Below, one piece after another: positions 39,372 to 48,057 of a DNA stretch of 64,000 nucleotides (position 1 is the stretch's first letter; every line of letters starts with the position of its first letter). The notes under the pieces are model-generated. The model searched no databases. It saw only the letters and a program-made list of their open reading frames with translations, and was not told the origin of the DNA. The stretch spans positions 124,001 through 188,000 of the forward strand of contig NZ_AP027041.1 in NCBI RefSeq assembly GCF_027924565.1. Reading direction: 5' to 3'. The DNA comes from Lysobacter auxotrophicus. GTDB taxonomy: Bacteria > Pseudomonadota > Gammaproteobacteria > Xanthomonadales > Xanthomonadaceae. The translations under genes were made by a program, and so were the position numbers.

Positions 39372-40175
39372 TTACGTCTTCCCGCACAACGCGCGCAGCG
39401 TCGCCTTCAACCGCCGACCTTCGGCGTGGAAGTAATCGCGTTCCTCGCGCCATAGCGGGCAGCGCGCCTCGACTTCGCGCCAGAAGCTGCGCGAGTGATC
39501 GGCGTGGATCAGGTGGCAGAGCTCGTGCACCAGCACGTACTCGAACGCGCTCGGTCGCGCGAGCACGAGCGAGAGATCCAGCGCCATCGAGCCGTCCGGC
39601 GCGAGCGATCCCCATTGCGACGACATGATCTTGAACGTCACGCGGCGCGGCGCACGCGGCAGCGCGGGCAGGTAGCGCGGCATCCAGCGCCCGATGTCGG
39701 CGCGACCCTGTGCTTCGAGGAAATCGCGAACGGCGCGGCGCACCGCGGTGTCGCCGGCGCGCGCGGGATGCGTGAACAGCAGCTCGCCCGTGCCATCGCC
39801 CGCGTGGTCCAGCCGCGTGAAGCGTCCCGCCTGCCAGCGCACGTCGTGCAACGCGCCGCGCAGCGGCAATTGCAGCGGAACGCCGGGTTCCAGCGTCGGC
39901 ATGCCGTCGACCGTGAAACGCTCCAGCTGCGCGGCGAGCCAGTCGCGGTGCTGCGTGACGAAGCGGTCCGCGGTGGCGAGGCTCGCGCGCATCGGGATGG
40001 TGAGGCGCGCGCCGCGTTCGTCGACCGACAGCTTCATCCGGCGCGCGCGGGGATCGCGCACGCGCTGGAGCGGAACGGTGCGGCCGTCGGGCAGTTCGAT
40101 GTCGAGCGTCTCGCGCTCCACCGTGCGCGGCGTGGGCGCGAACAGGCGGGCGAGGGGGCGCATCGGCGACGGCAT
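39372..40175 (-). CDS. YgjP/M48-like zinc metallopeptidase (DUF45)
   Basis: A 267-residue protein of the YgjP-like group. The zinc site is HELCHLIHADHSRSFW near residue 225, an HExxH motif with a downstream histidine. Upstream parts are VPLQRVRDPRARRMKLSVDERG and RVTFKIMSSQWGSLAPDGSMAL, the latter typical of DUF45. No signal peptide, so probably cytoplasmic. E. coli YgjP is about 170 aa; the extra length here is mostly N-terminal and central. Physiological substrate unknown. It converges with the hydrolase gene. Confidence 0.88.
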   Translation of the reverse strand: MPSPMRPLARLFAPTPRTVERETLDIELPDGRTVPLQRVRDPRARRMKLSVDERGARLTIPMRASLATADRFVTQHRDWLAAQLERFTVDGMPTLEPGVPLQLPLRGALHDVRWQAGRFTRLDHAGDGTGELLFTHPARAGDTAVRRAVRDFLEAQGRADIGRWMPRYLPALPRAPRRVTFKIMSSQWGSLAPDGSMALDLSLVLARPSAFEYVLVHELCHLIHADHSRSFWREVEARCPLWREERDYFHAEGRRLKATLRALCGKT

Positions 40176-40298
40176 GGGACCATCTTAGCGATGCCGCGTG
40201 ACGATGTGCGCCACGATGGCGCACACATCGCGCAGCTCGCGCAAGCGACTATCGAAATCCGCAACACTTTCCCGTCAGGAAAAGCGCGCGGAAGCGAC

Positions 40299-41204
40299 TC
40301 AGGCGTCGGCCTTGGAGAGCTTCAGCGCGCCTTCCAGCACCGTGAACAGGCGGCGGAACTCGCCGGCCATCAACACGAAGCGCGCATCGAGTTCGGCGCG
40401 AAGATCGTCGCGCTCGGTCGATTCCAGCTCGTCCACCGCGCCGTCCAGCAGCTTGAACTTGCGCACGATGAGGTCTTCGCCGAGCACGAACGACACGTGG
40501 TCGTCGAGCGTCAACGCCAGGCGCGTGACCTGCTTGCCCGATTCCAGGTGCTTGGTGATCTCGTCGCTCTGCAGCTCCATGCGCTGCACCTTCACCACCG
40601 CGCCCTGTTCGATCGGATCGCGCAGTTCGCATTCATCGCCCAGCGACAGCCCCTCGGGCAGCGGCTCGCCCGCGACCCAACCGGTGAGGACCGAGCGCGG
40701 CGCGACTTCGGCGTTCAGCGGCAGCGCCGGGAAACTGCCCAGCGCGCGGCGGATCTCGCTGACCACGTTCTCGCCGGACTTACGGCTGGAGGTGTCCACC
40801 GCGACCACGCCCAGGCCCGCGTCGATGAGGGCGTCGGTGCGGCTGGGCTTCACGAACGCGCGCGGCAGCAGGTCGGTGATGAGTTCGTCCTTGATGCGCT
40901 TGCGCGTCTTGCCGCCGGGCTTGCGGCCTTCCTTCTGCTCGATCTCCGACAGCTTCTTGTTGAGCATGTCGTTGACGACCGAACCCGGCAGGATCTTGTC
41001 CTCGCCGCCAACGGCCAGCCACGTCGCATCGCTGCGGTTGTGGAGCATCTCCTCGGAATCGCGCCCGAACGGCGAGATGAAGCCGCGGCTGGACAGTTCC
41101 AGCGGGCCGACCGGCTTGAGCTGGCATTCGCCCAGGCCGCTTTCGAGTTCGTCGAGCTTGGTGGTGGTGGGGAAGCGGAACAGCGTCAGGTTGCGGAAGA
41201 ACAT
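40299..41204 (-). CDS. rdgC: Recombination-associated protein RdgC
   Basis: A 301-residue protein starting MFFRNLTLFRFP, the RdgC N-terminus, with LELSSRGFISPFGRD and a C-terminal LDARFVLMAGEFRRLFTVLEGAL. RdgC forms a ring around DNA and limits RecA activity in E. coli. Length matches the family (303 aa in E. coli). The upstream gap to ttcA on the same strand is filled by an inverted heptad repeat, so its promoter lies in repeated DNA. Confidence 0.95.
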   Translation of the reverse strand: MFFRNLTLFRFPTTTKLDELESGLGECQLKPVGPLELSSRGFISPFGRDSEEMLHNRSDATWLAVGGEDKILPGSVVNDMLNKKLSEIEQKEGRKPGGKTRKRIKDELITDLLPRAFVKPSRTDALIDAGLGVVAVDTSSRKSGENVVSEIRRALGSFPALPLNAEVAPRSVLTGWVAGEPLPEGLSLGDECELRDPIEQGAVVKVQRMELQSDEITKHLESGKQVTRLALTLDDHVSFVLGEDLIVRKFKLLDGAVDELESTERDDLRAELDARFVLMAGEFRRLFTVLEGALKLSKADA

Positions 41205-41214
41205 TCAGGAGGCC

Positions 41215-41323
41215 GTGATTAGTGATTCGTGATTGGTGATTCGTGTTTGGATGAGCGGACGCGAAGCGCGGCGGCCAGGGTGCGGTGGCCGTCGCGAATC
41301 ACGAATCACCAATCACGAATCAC
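41215..41323. repeat. Inverted pair of heptad arrays
   Basis: Left part 41215-41249: GTGATTA, GTGATTC, GTGATTG, GTGATTC, GTGTTTG. Right part 41294-41323: the inverse, built from GAATCAC and CAATCAC units. The two parts are separated by about 44 bp and could form a long stem in the transcript from ttcA into rdgC. The right part runs into the end of ttcA and supplies its stop codon. Confidence 0.9.
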
Positions 41324-42209
41324 GTTCTTGCGGCTCGCCCGCCAGCCACGCATGCGCATCGGGCATCGGCGCGTCGCCGTGGCGACCGAGCGCGAGGAAA
41401 TCGAACAGCTTCGGATCGCTCAGCTGCGAGGGGCGGATGTCGCCCAGCGCACGCGCGATGGTTTCGATGCGGCCGGGCGTTTCGCGCTCCCACGCGTCCA
41501 TCATCCTCGATACCTGCTTGCGCTGCAGGTTCTCCTGCGAGCCGCACAGGTTGCACGGGATGATCGGGAAGCCCTTCGCCTGCGCGTATTGGCTGATGTC
41601 GTCCTCGCGCACGTAGGCGAGCGGGCGGATCACCACGTGCTTGCCGTCGTCGCTGAGCAGCTTGGGCGGCATGCCGGCGAGCTTGGCGTGGAAGAACAGG
41701 TTCAGGAAGAAGGTGGCGACCAGGTCGTCGCGATGATGGCCCAGCGCGATCTTGGTGAAGCCGTTTTCTTCCGCGTACGTATACAGCGCGCCGCGTCGCA
41801 GGCGCGAACACAGCGAGCACATCGTCTTGCCTTCGGGCACCACGCGCGTGACCACCGAGTACGTGTCCTGCTCGATGATGTGGTACGCAACGCCGATGGA
41901 TTCCAGGTACTGCGGCAGCACGTGCTCGGGGAAATCCGGTTGTTTCTGGTCCAGGTTCACCGCGACCAGGTCGAACTTCACCGGCGCCTTCTGCTTCAGC
42001 TGCAGCAGGATGTCGAGCATGGTGTAGCTGTCCTTGCCGCCGGACAGGCACACCATCACCTTGTCGCCGTCCTCGATCATGCCGAAGTCGGCGATCGCGC
42101 GGCCGACCTGGTGTCGCAGGCGTTTGGCGAGTTTGTTGTTCTCGTGCGCGCGACGCTGCGCGCGCTGAGCAAGCGGCTGGGGTTCCAGCAGGGGCAGGAC
42201 GGTACTCAT
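41313..42209 (-). CDS. ttcA: tRNA 2-thiocytidine(32) synthetase TtcA
   Basis: A 298-residue PP-loop ATPase that thiolates C32 of tRNAs with an iron-sulfur cluster. It has the PP-loop [10 protein letters not shown] near residue 56, the cysteine pair [10 protein letters not shown] near residue 132 and the third cysteine region [13 protein letters not shown] near residue 222. Length is close to E. coli TtcA (311 aa). The last codons (Arg-Asp-Ser-stop) lie inside the heptad repeat, so the C-terminal end has been set by the repeat. Confidence 0.96.
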   Translation of the reverse strand: MSTVLPLLEPQPLAQRAQRRAHENNKLAKRLRHQVGRAIADFGMIEDGDKVMVCLSGGKDSYTMLDILLQLKQKAPVKFDLVAVNLDQKQPDFPEHVLPQYLESIGVAYHIIEQDTYSVVTRVVPEGKTMCSLCSRLRRGALYTYAEENGFTKIALGHHRDDLVATFFLNLFFHAKLAGMPPKLLSDDGKHVVIRPLAYVREDDISQYAQAKGFPIIPCNLCGSQENLQRKQVSRMMDAWERETPGRIETIARALGDIRPSQLSDPKLFDFLALGRHGDAPMPDAHAWLAGEPQERDS

Positions 42210-42274
42210 GGACCGTCCATTCTACCGGCGCGGGCGCGGTGACGTCCGGCGCGGGGGCGCGTTAAGCTTCGGGC

Positions 42275-42484
42275 ATGACCGACAGCGACGATCCCGCCGT
42301 GCTCGCGCACCAGCTGGCCGAATTGCGCCTGGAACACCGCGACCTCGACGCGGCGATCGAACGGCTCGCGCGGACGCCCGACGCCGACGAACTGACGGTC
42401 AAGCGCCTGAAGAAGCGCAAGCTGTGGCTGAAGGATTGCATCGCGCGGCTGGAAAGCGCGCTGATTCCGGACGAGCCGGCGTAA
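42275..42484 (+). CDS. YdcH-family protein (DUF465)
   Basis: A 69-residue, highly charged helical protein. The ELRLEHRDLDAAIERL and VKRLKKRKLWLKDCIARLE stretches match the DUF465/YdcH pattern of two coiled-coil helices. Function of the family is unknown. It converges with plsB and a family B inverted repeat fills the gap between their stops. Confidence 0.85.
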   Translation: MTDSDDPAVLAHQLAELRLEHRDLDAAIERLARTPDADELTVKRLKKRKLWLKDCIARLESALIPDEPA

Positions 42485-42492
42485 CACGCCGC

Positions 42493-42558
42493 TTTTGTAG
42501 CCCGGGTAAGCGCCGTGGCCCTTCCGTCCCGGGTGCGCTTCGCTTACCCGGGCTGCAA
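42493..42558. repeat. REP-like inverted pair, family B
   Basis: Left arm TTTTGTAGCCCGGGTAAGCG and right arm CCCGGGTGCGCTTCGC followed by TTACCCGGGCTGCAA. Same family as 5763-5848 with a shorter centre. It lies exactly between the stops of ydcH-like and plsB. Confidence 0.9.
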
Positions 42559-42576
42559 CGGCAACTGCAGCTGCCT

Positions 42577-45372
42577 CTACGCCGGATCGGCAGGCACCGC
42601 AGCCGGCTTCGCGCTCTCCGGGCTGATCTTCTCGATCGTGTGGCGCAGTTCGCGGCCGAGGATGAACTTGGCGTCCTTCGCCCACGTGTCCAGGCGGCTG
42701 TCGAAGGCGAGCTTGCTGTTCTCGTCCGGCCACACCAGGCGCATCTCGCGCAGCTTCTGGATGAAGCCGCGGAACAGCGTTTTGTCGAAGAACTCCGGCG
42801 CGGCCGGCGCGTAGAGCAGCGACAGGCGCTGTGCAGCGAGCTGGCACAGGCTTTCCAGTTCCGCGGCGGTCAGCGTGCCCGGGCCGTTCTTCACCAGCAC
42901 CGAAATGGCGATGTAGTAGCGCTCGAACGCCTGCTGCAGCGAGTGGCCGATCGCACGCAGGCGGAAGACCTCGTCGGTCTGGCCCGCGTTGCGCGCGAGG
43001 ATGCCGCCTTCATCGTCGCTGATCTTCTCCAGCAGGCCTTCGCGCACGAACACGTCGATCGTGCGGTTCAGGCGGTCGGCGAATTCCTCCTCCGTCCACG
43101 GCAGGAACAGCTCGGCCTGCAGGAACGGGTACACGCTGCGGCCCAGGCGCTGCACGCCGTTGATGCTCATGCGGCGGTTGTTCTGGAAACAGCATGCGAT
43201 CCACGACGCCGCCGTGAACAGGTGCAGCACGTTGTTGCGGAAATAGCTCAGCAGCACGGCGTTGTCGCCGCTGACGCCCAGCACGTCGCCCAGCGGATGC
43301 TTGATGCGCGACAGGACGTTGATTTCCTCGCCGTGCGCGATGATTTCCTCGACCGGATGCGGCGTCACGGTGACGCGGTCGGAGTAGGGCAGCTCGGCCA
43401 GCAGCGTCTTGCTGAGCTGGATCTGCGCGCGCAGGTCGCCTTCGCCCATCGCGTGCTTGGGCGTGGACAGCAGCGCCAGCGCGAGCAGGTTGATCGGGTT
43501 GACGTCGGCGGCGCGGTTGACGTTCACCTGGATGCGCTGCGCGAGCGCGTCGACGGTGTTGGACAGCCACGCGGGCTTTTCCTCGTCGCCGACCGGCTGG
43601 CCGTCCCAGTCCGGCGCGTGCTCGGCCAGCACGTCGCCCAGGCGGATCGGTTCGCCGAAATTCACCACCACCTGGCCGTAGTTGCTGCGCAGCACCTTCG
43701 GGATGCCCATCAGCAGCTGCCAGATCGATTCCTTTTCCTTCGGCTTGCCGGACAGCTCGTCGAGGTAGCTGTTGCCTTCCATCAGCTTCTCGTAGCCGAT
43801 GTAGATCGGCTGGAACAGCACCGGGCGCGTGGGCTGGCGCACGAAGGCACGCACCGTCATCGCGACCATGCCGCCCTTCGGCGGAAGCAGGCGGCCCGTG
43901 CGCGAACGTCCGCCCTCGACGAAGTACTCGATCGAATACCCGCCGGCGACCAGCTGCGCGACGTACTCGCTGAGCACCGCCGAATACAGCGCGCTGCCGC
44001 GGATGCTGCGGCGGATGAAGAACGCGCCGCCCTTGCGCAGCAGCGTGCCGACGACCGGCAGGTTGAGGTTGATGCCGGCCACGATGTGCGGCGGCACAAT
44101 GCCGCGCGTGTACAGCAGGTAGCTCAGCAGCAGGTAGTCCATGTGGCTGCGGTGGCAGGGCACGTAGACCACTTCGTAGCCGGGCGCGTCGTCCTTCAGC
44201 TTGTCCAGGTGGTGGACGAGGACGCCGCGGTAGATGCGGTTCCACACCGGCGTGAGCAGGAAGCTCGCCGAACGCACGACGGGGTGCGAATAGTCGGCCG
44301 CGATCTCGTACGCGAAGCCGTGCGCCTTCTTCCACGCGTCGGCGAGCGAACTCTTGTCGCGCGCGGCCTGGTCGGCGATGGCTTCCTTCACCGTGGCCGA
44401 CGAAAGCACCTGGTCGACCAGCAGTCGGCGCGTCGACAGGTCCGGCCCGATCACCGCCGCGCGGATGCGGCGGAAGTGCGCGCGCAGCACGCGCGAGAGC
44501 TTGCGCACGGTGCGTTCGGGCGGCAGGCCTTCGTCGACGATTGCGCGCAGGCTCACCGGCGGGGCGAAGCGCACCAGCGTGTCGCGACCGTTCAGCGCGA
44601 TCGCGAGCAGGCGGCGGAAGCGGCCGACCAGCGTCCAGTTTTCCGAGAACAGCACCGAGAACCAGCCGCTGTTCTTGTCCGGCGCGCGGCCGACGAAGAT
44701 CGACACCGGCACCAGCTGCACGTCCATCGTCGGATCGGCGCGATGCGCGTGGAGCAGGTGCGCGAGCGATCCGGAATGCGACTTCGGCGAGGGCGGCGCG
44801 GTGCCCAGCGACTGCTGCAACTGCGCCAGCGTGTTGACGTTGCGGCGCGACAACGCGAGGTAGGCGCGCTTGCGCTTGAGCGGGTCGCCCGGCAGCGGTT
44901 GCAGCGGCGAAGGCAGACCGGCTTCGCGGCAGGCGCGTTCCAGGATCAGCGCGTTCGACAGGCCGTAGTCCTCGAGCACGTAGCAGACCGGGCGGCCGCT
45001 CCATTCCTCCGGGATTTCGGCCGTCGGGTTGCGCGGCTCGACGGTGACCTGCACCCACGGCGCCATGATCCGGCCGAGCAGCTTCGCCCACCACGGGCGG
45101 CGCACCGACGGACGACGCGGGCCACCGGGGCGGCGGTTGTTGTTCGATAGCGGATCGTCCGGCGGCAGGTCGCCCGCGGGCACGTCGATCGGGAGCGCGG
45201 CCTGTGCGGGGTCGGCTTCGCTCGCCGGGGGCACGTCGGCCGCGCGCGGTTCGGCCTCGACGGTCGAGGCGTGCGGCATCGCCGCGTCCTCGCGGGCGGG
45301 AGTAGTGGCGGTCGTCGCGTCCTTGTCGGCGTCCGGGAAAGGCAGGGGCGTCTGGTTCGGCATCGCGGGCAT
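42577..45372 (-). CDS. plsB: Glycerol-3-phosphate 1-O-acyltransferase PlsB
   Basis: Inner-membrane enzyme that acylates glycerol-3-phosphate, the first step of phospholipid synthesis. The HxxxxD acyltransferase motif is in CHRSHMDYLLLSYLLY near residue 407, followed by GAFFIRRSI and the FVEGGRSRTGRLLPPKGGM motif. At 931 residues it is longer than E. coli PlsB (807 aa); about 70 residues at the N-terminus are acidic/Pro/Ala-rich low complexity, and the start could also be the ATG three codons later. The stop is 18 bp after a REP pair. Confidence 0.95.
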   Translation of the reverse strand: MPAMPNQTPLPFPDADKDATTATTPAREDAAMPHASTVEAEPRAADVPPASEADPAQAALPIDVPAGDLPPDDPLSNNNRRPGGPRRPSVRRPWWAKLLGRIMAPWVQVTVEPRNPTAEIPEEWSGRPVCYVLEDYGLSNALILERACREAGLPSPLQPLPGDPLKRKRAYLALSRRNVNTLAQLQQSLGTAPPSPKSHSGSLAHLLHAHRADPTMDVQLVPVSIFVGRAPDKNSGWFSVLFSENWTLVGRFRRLLAIALNGRDTLVRFAPPVSLRAIVDEGLPPERTVRKLSRVLRAHFRRIRAAVIGPDLSTRRLLVDQVLSSATVKEAIADQAARDKSSLADAWKKAHGFAYEIAADYSHPVVRSASFLLTPVWNRIYRGVLVHHLDKLKDDAPGYEVVYVPCHRSHMDYLLLSYLLYTRGIVPPHIVAGINLNLPVVGTLLRKGGAFFIRRSIRGSALYSAVLSEYVAQLVAGGYSIEYFVEGGRSRTGRLLPPKGGMVAMTVRAFVRQPTRPVLFQPIYIGYEKLMEGNSYLDELSGKPKEKESIWQLLMGIPKVLRSNYGQVVVNFGEPIRLGDVLAEHAPDWDGQPVGDEEKPAWLSNTVDALAQRIQVNVNRAADVNPINLLALALLSTPKHAMGEGDLRAQIQLSKTLLAELPYSDRVTVTPHPVEEIIAHGEEINVLSRIKHPLGDVLGVSGDNAVLLSYFRNNVLHLFTAASWIACCFQNNRRMSINGVQRLGRSVYPFLQAELFLPWTEEEFADRLNRTIDVFVREGLLEKISDDEGGILARNAGQTDEVFRLRAIGHSLQQAFERYYIAISVLVKNGPGTLTAAELESLCQLAAQRLSLLYAPAAPEFFDKTLFRGFIQKLREMRLVWPDENSKLAFDSRLDTWAKDAKFILGRELRHTIEKISPESAKPAAVPADPA

Positions 45373-45395
45373 TATGCCCTTCGCGCCTTGCGCGT

Positions 45396-46379
45396 TCAGG
45401 GCGCCGCGGCGGCGGCCGGGGCGTCGGCAGCGGCGGACGTCGCGGCGGGTTTGCGGCCTTGCGTCGTCGCGACCGGGGCATTTTCATCCGCGGTCGGCGA
45501 GGGCGCGGTGCCGTTCGCCGCGCGCGCGGCTTCGGCCTCGGCGTGGCGCAGGGCGTCGGTGAGGTACCAGTGGCCGTCGCGCCGCTCGACCGCCAATTCG
45601 GCTTGGATCGCCTTGCCCGCCAGCGTGTAGTCCAGGCGGATCCGGGCGCGGTCGCCGTCGCGTTCGATCAGGCTCGCCCGGGCGGTGCCGAGGTCGGCGT
45701 CCACGTCCAGCCCGTACGTCTTGAGCACCCGCTTCAGGCGTTCGAAGAACGGCCCCATGCGCTCCAGGCTGTGGCGCATGCCCAGCTCGCGGAAGCGTTC
45801 CGGCCCGCCGGCCAGCCCGGTGTGGCGGGCGCCGGCGACCAGCGAGGGAATCGTCTGGCGCGCAAGTTGCACGTCGCCCAGCGGCGCCTTCTGCGCCCAG
45901 CGGCTGATCGCGCTCACCAGTTGCACGTAATGGGCCCGCTCGTCGTCGCTGTAATCGCCCTCGGCGCGCAGGTATTGCGTCGCGAACAATCCCAGCGTGG
46001 CCGCAGCGGAGCGGAGCTCGGCGTTCGCGCCGGAAAATTGACGCTGGTAGACGGTCAGCAGCTGCTTCTCGGCGCCCGGCGCCGACAGCGCGTCGATGAA
46101 GGCGGGCAGGCGGTCGTCCAGCGGAAGGTCGGTAAGCGGCCAGCGCGTGCGGCCCTCGCTCCATGCGGTATCGAGCCTGGCGTGCAGCTCGGGCGGGACG
46201 GCGTGGCGCGAGTAGCTCACCAGGTCGTTGCGCCGCAGGTCGCGGATCAGCTGCTCGACGGCCTGCGTGGGTTCGGTCGGGGTCGGCTCGACCACCGGCG
46301 CGGGCGCGCGCTGGCAACCGGCCACCGCGAGGGCTGCCAGCAGCGTCAGCGCGGCGGTGGCGCGTGCGATCGATGTCAT
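45396..46379 (-). CDS. Lipoprotein of unknown function
   Basis: A 327-residue protein with signal peptide and lipobox LAVAGC (Cys22 region). The mature part is helical, with WSEGRTRWPLTDLPL near residue 75 and a late mixed segment DRARIRLDYTLAGKAIQAELAVERRDGHWYLTDAL that resembles a small NTF2/DUF4878-like fold. The C-terminal 45 residues are Ala/Pro/Thr-rich. It lies 23 bp upstream of plsB in the same direction, so both may share a transcript. No function can be stated. Confidence 0.7.
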   Translation of the reverse strand: MTSIARATAALTLLAALAVAGCQRAPAPVVEPTPTEPTQAVEQLIRDLRRNDLVSYSRHAVPPELHARLDTAWSEGRTRWPLTDLPLDDRLPAFIDALSAPGAEKQLLTVYQRQFSGANAELRSAAATLGLFATQYLRAEGDYSDDERAHYVQLVSAISRWAQKAPLGDVQLARQTIPSLVAGARHTGLAGGPERFRELGMRHSLERMGPFFERLKRVLKTYGLDVDADLGTARASLIERDGDRARIRLDYTLAGKAIQAELAVERRDGHWYLTDALRHAEAEAARAANGTAPSPTADENAPVATTQGRKPAATSAAADAPAAAAAP

Positions 46380-46511
46380 GCGGATGCGGCTCCCCCGAAG
46401 TCGCTGGCGGCATCTTGGCGGCGCGACCGGATGCCGGCAAGCCAAGGCCGTCCCGGATTGAAAAAGTGGAATGGCGCGTCGGAATACCGGCATCACGTCA
46501 CAAATCCGCGG

Positions 46512-46560
46512 GTCAAAAAGTGACGCAGCGTGTCGAAAAGCGTCTTCAGGCTCGAAAAGT
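46512..46560 (+). promoter_or_regulatory. Three phased TCRAAAAGYG repeats, candidate activator sites
   Basis: GTCAAAAAGTGACG at 46512, TGTCGAAAAGCGTC at 46531 and GCTCGAAAAGTGTG at 46550 start about 19-20 bp apart, two helical turns. A further TTGAAAAAGTGGA lies at 46458. They sit about 80-130 bp upstream of the sigma-54 promoter, where enhancer-binding proteins usually bind. Confidence 0.5.
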
Positions 46561-46639
46561 GTGATCGAAATCCCGTTCAGGATTGGCGAAATCGGCTGCT
46601 TCACGCGTTCCTAACGGCCTGGAACGGTTTTTGAGACGG

Positions 46640-46657
46640 TTGGCACAGATTCTGCTT
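46640..46657 (+). promoter_or_regulatory. Sigma-54 promoter of the fimbrial operon
   Basis: TTGGCACAGATTCTGCTT: GG at 46642-46643 and GC at 46654-46655, exactly 12 bp apart, with TGGCAC fully matching the -24 element. The predicted transcript start is near 46667, giving a 5' leader of about 72 nt with a CCGGC/GCCGG hairpin before the pilin ATG. Confidence 0.75.
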
Positions 46658-46738
46658 TCCAAGCCCTGACCCGGCATTCCTGCCGGCGCAAGCGTCCAGC
46701 CACGCGCCGGACCTTCCAACTCCAAGGGCTCCGTTCTC

Positions 46739-47251
46739 ATGAAGAAGATCCTCCTCGTCGCGGCCGCCGTCGCCGGCCTCGCCTCCATCGCCCCGGCGTT
46801 CGCTGCCGACGGCACCATCACCGTCACCGGCAGCGTCAGCACCACGACCTGCAAGGTCGCCAACAACGGCGCCGTCGCCGTCGTGCTGCCGACCGTCGCC
46901 GCCACCGCGCTGAGCTCCGCCGCGGCCGTGGCCGGCTACCAGCCGTTCTCGATCAACCTCACCGGTTGCGGCGGCAGCACCCGCGTCACCACGTACTTCG
47001 AGCCGGGCGCCACGATCGCCGCCAACGGCAACCTGATCAACGCCGGCTCGGCGACGAACGTCCAGGTCCGCCTGTTCAACGACGACCGCTCGGTCATCAA
47101 CCTGGCCGGCGGCCCGACCGCGCAGGGTTCCAAGCAGTTCACCATCGACACGGCCGGCGCGCTGAACTACTACGCCGCCTACTACGCCACCGCCCCGGCC
47201 ACCGCCGGCACGGTGAGCACGAGCGTCATCTACTCGGTGACCTACCAGTAA
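46739..47251 (+). CDS. Type 1-like major pilin
   Basis: A 170-residue fimbrial subunit. Signal peptide KKILLVAAAVAGLASIAPAFA is followed by a type 1 pilin domain starting ADGTITVTGSVSTTTCKV. The disulfide pair is the cysteine in TTTCKV and that in LTGCGGST. It ends in an alternating hydrophobic strand VSTSVIYSVTYQ, the usual chaperone-binding C-terminus with penultimate Tyr. It is first in the chaperone-usher operon and follows a sigma-54 promoter. Structural shaft subunit is the likely role. Confidence 0.9.
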   Translation: MKKILLVAAAVAGLASIAPAFAADGTITVTGSVSTTTCKVANNGAVAVVLPTVAATALSSAAAVAGYQPFSINLTGCGGSTRVTTYFEPGATIAANGNLINAGSATNVQVRLFNDDRSVINLAGGPTAQGSKQFTIDTAGALNYYAAYYATAPATAGTVSTSVIYSVTYQ

Positions 47252-47262
47252 GCAGTCCCCGC

Positions 47263-47294
47263 AGCGGGCGTGGCCATGCGCCTCGCCCGCTTTC
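47263..47294 (+). terminator. Intra-operon hairpin between pilin and chaperone
   Basis: AGCGGGCG pairs with CGCCCGCT across a 13-nt loop and is followed by TTTC. A weak terminator or 3'-end stabiliser here would let more pilin than chaperone and usher be made, a common design in fimbrial operons. Confidence 0.55.
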
Positions 47295-47325
47295 GGCGCC
47301 CCCGGCCGATTCCAGAGATAACCCC

Positions 47326-48057
47326 ATGACGACGATCTTCCACCGCGTCGCCGCCGCGGCGCTGCTCGCTGCGTGCGCCATCGCGCCTTCCGTGCACGCC
47401 AACGTGCTCATCGGCGGCACGCGCGTGATCCTTCCCGCGAAGGGTGGCGAGGTCACCGTCCGCCTGACCAACGACAACACGACGCCCGCCCTGGTGCAGG
47501 CGTGGATCGACCGCGGCGACCCGCAGTCGACGCCCGATTCGGTCGACACCCCTTTCCTGGTCACGCCGCCCATGTTCCGCATGGAGCCGCAGCGAGACCA
47601 GAGCCTGCGCATCCTCTACACCCGCGAACCCCTCCCGGCGGATCGCGAATCGCTGTTCTGGCTCAACGTGCTGGAAGTGCCGCCCAAGCCGGCGGAGCTG
47701 GAGGCCGATGGCAAGAACTACATGCAGCTTGCCGTGCGCTCGCGGCTGAAGCTGTTCTTCCGTCCGCAAGGCCTGCAGGGCGATCCGCTCAAGGCCGCCG
47801 AACAACTGCGCTTCCAGGTCTCGGCCGGATCGGTGCTGGTCAGCAACCCGACGCCGTACCACGTGACCATCAGCGACCTGGCCATCGACGTCGGCGGCAA
47901 GGCCTACGCCAGCGAAAGCGGCATGGTGGCCCCGATGTCGGAACTGCGCCTGCGCGCCGAAGGCCTCCCGGCCGCGGCGGCGGGCACGGCGGTCCGTTTC
48001 ACCATCGTCAACGACTTCGGCGCGGCTACCGCGCTGACCGGAGCCGTCGCTCCGTGA
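47326..48057 (+). CDS. Fimbrial periplasmic chaperone
   Basis: A 243-residue PapD-like chaperone with signal peptide (VAAAALLAACAIAPSVHA). It has GGTRVILPAKGGEVTVRLTN, the G1-strand-type LFWLNVLEVPPKP and SRLKLFFRPQGL near residue 150, with the conserved Arg/Lys pair expected to anchor the pilin C-terminus. It binds pilins by donor-strand complementation in the periplasm and passes them to the usher. The stop overlaps the usher GTG start. Confidence 0.93.
   Translation: MTTIFHRVAAAALLAACAIAPSVHANVLIGGTRVILPAKGGEVTVRLTNDNTTPALVQAWIDRGDPQSTPDSVDTPFLVTPPMFRMEPQRDQSLRILYTREPLPADRESLFWLNVLEVPPKPAELEADGKNYMQLAVRSRLKLFFRPQGLQGDPLKAAEQLRFQVSAGSVLVSNPTPYHVTISDLAIDVGGKAYASESGMVAPMSELRLRAEGLPAAAAGTAVRFTIVNDFGAATALTGAVAP

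Noticed and set aside
42208-45150. 980-codon open frame antisense to plsB
   Set aside because: Low-complexity Arg/Gln/Val shadow of plsB, without any domain.
46560-46738. Sigma-70 promoter for the fimbrial operon
   Set aside because: No convincing -35/-10 pair was seen, while the sigma-54 element has exact spacing and consensus.
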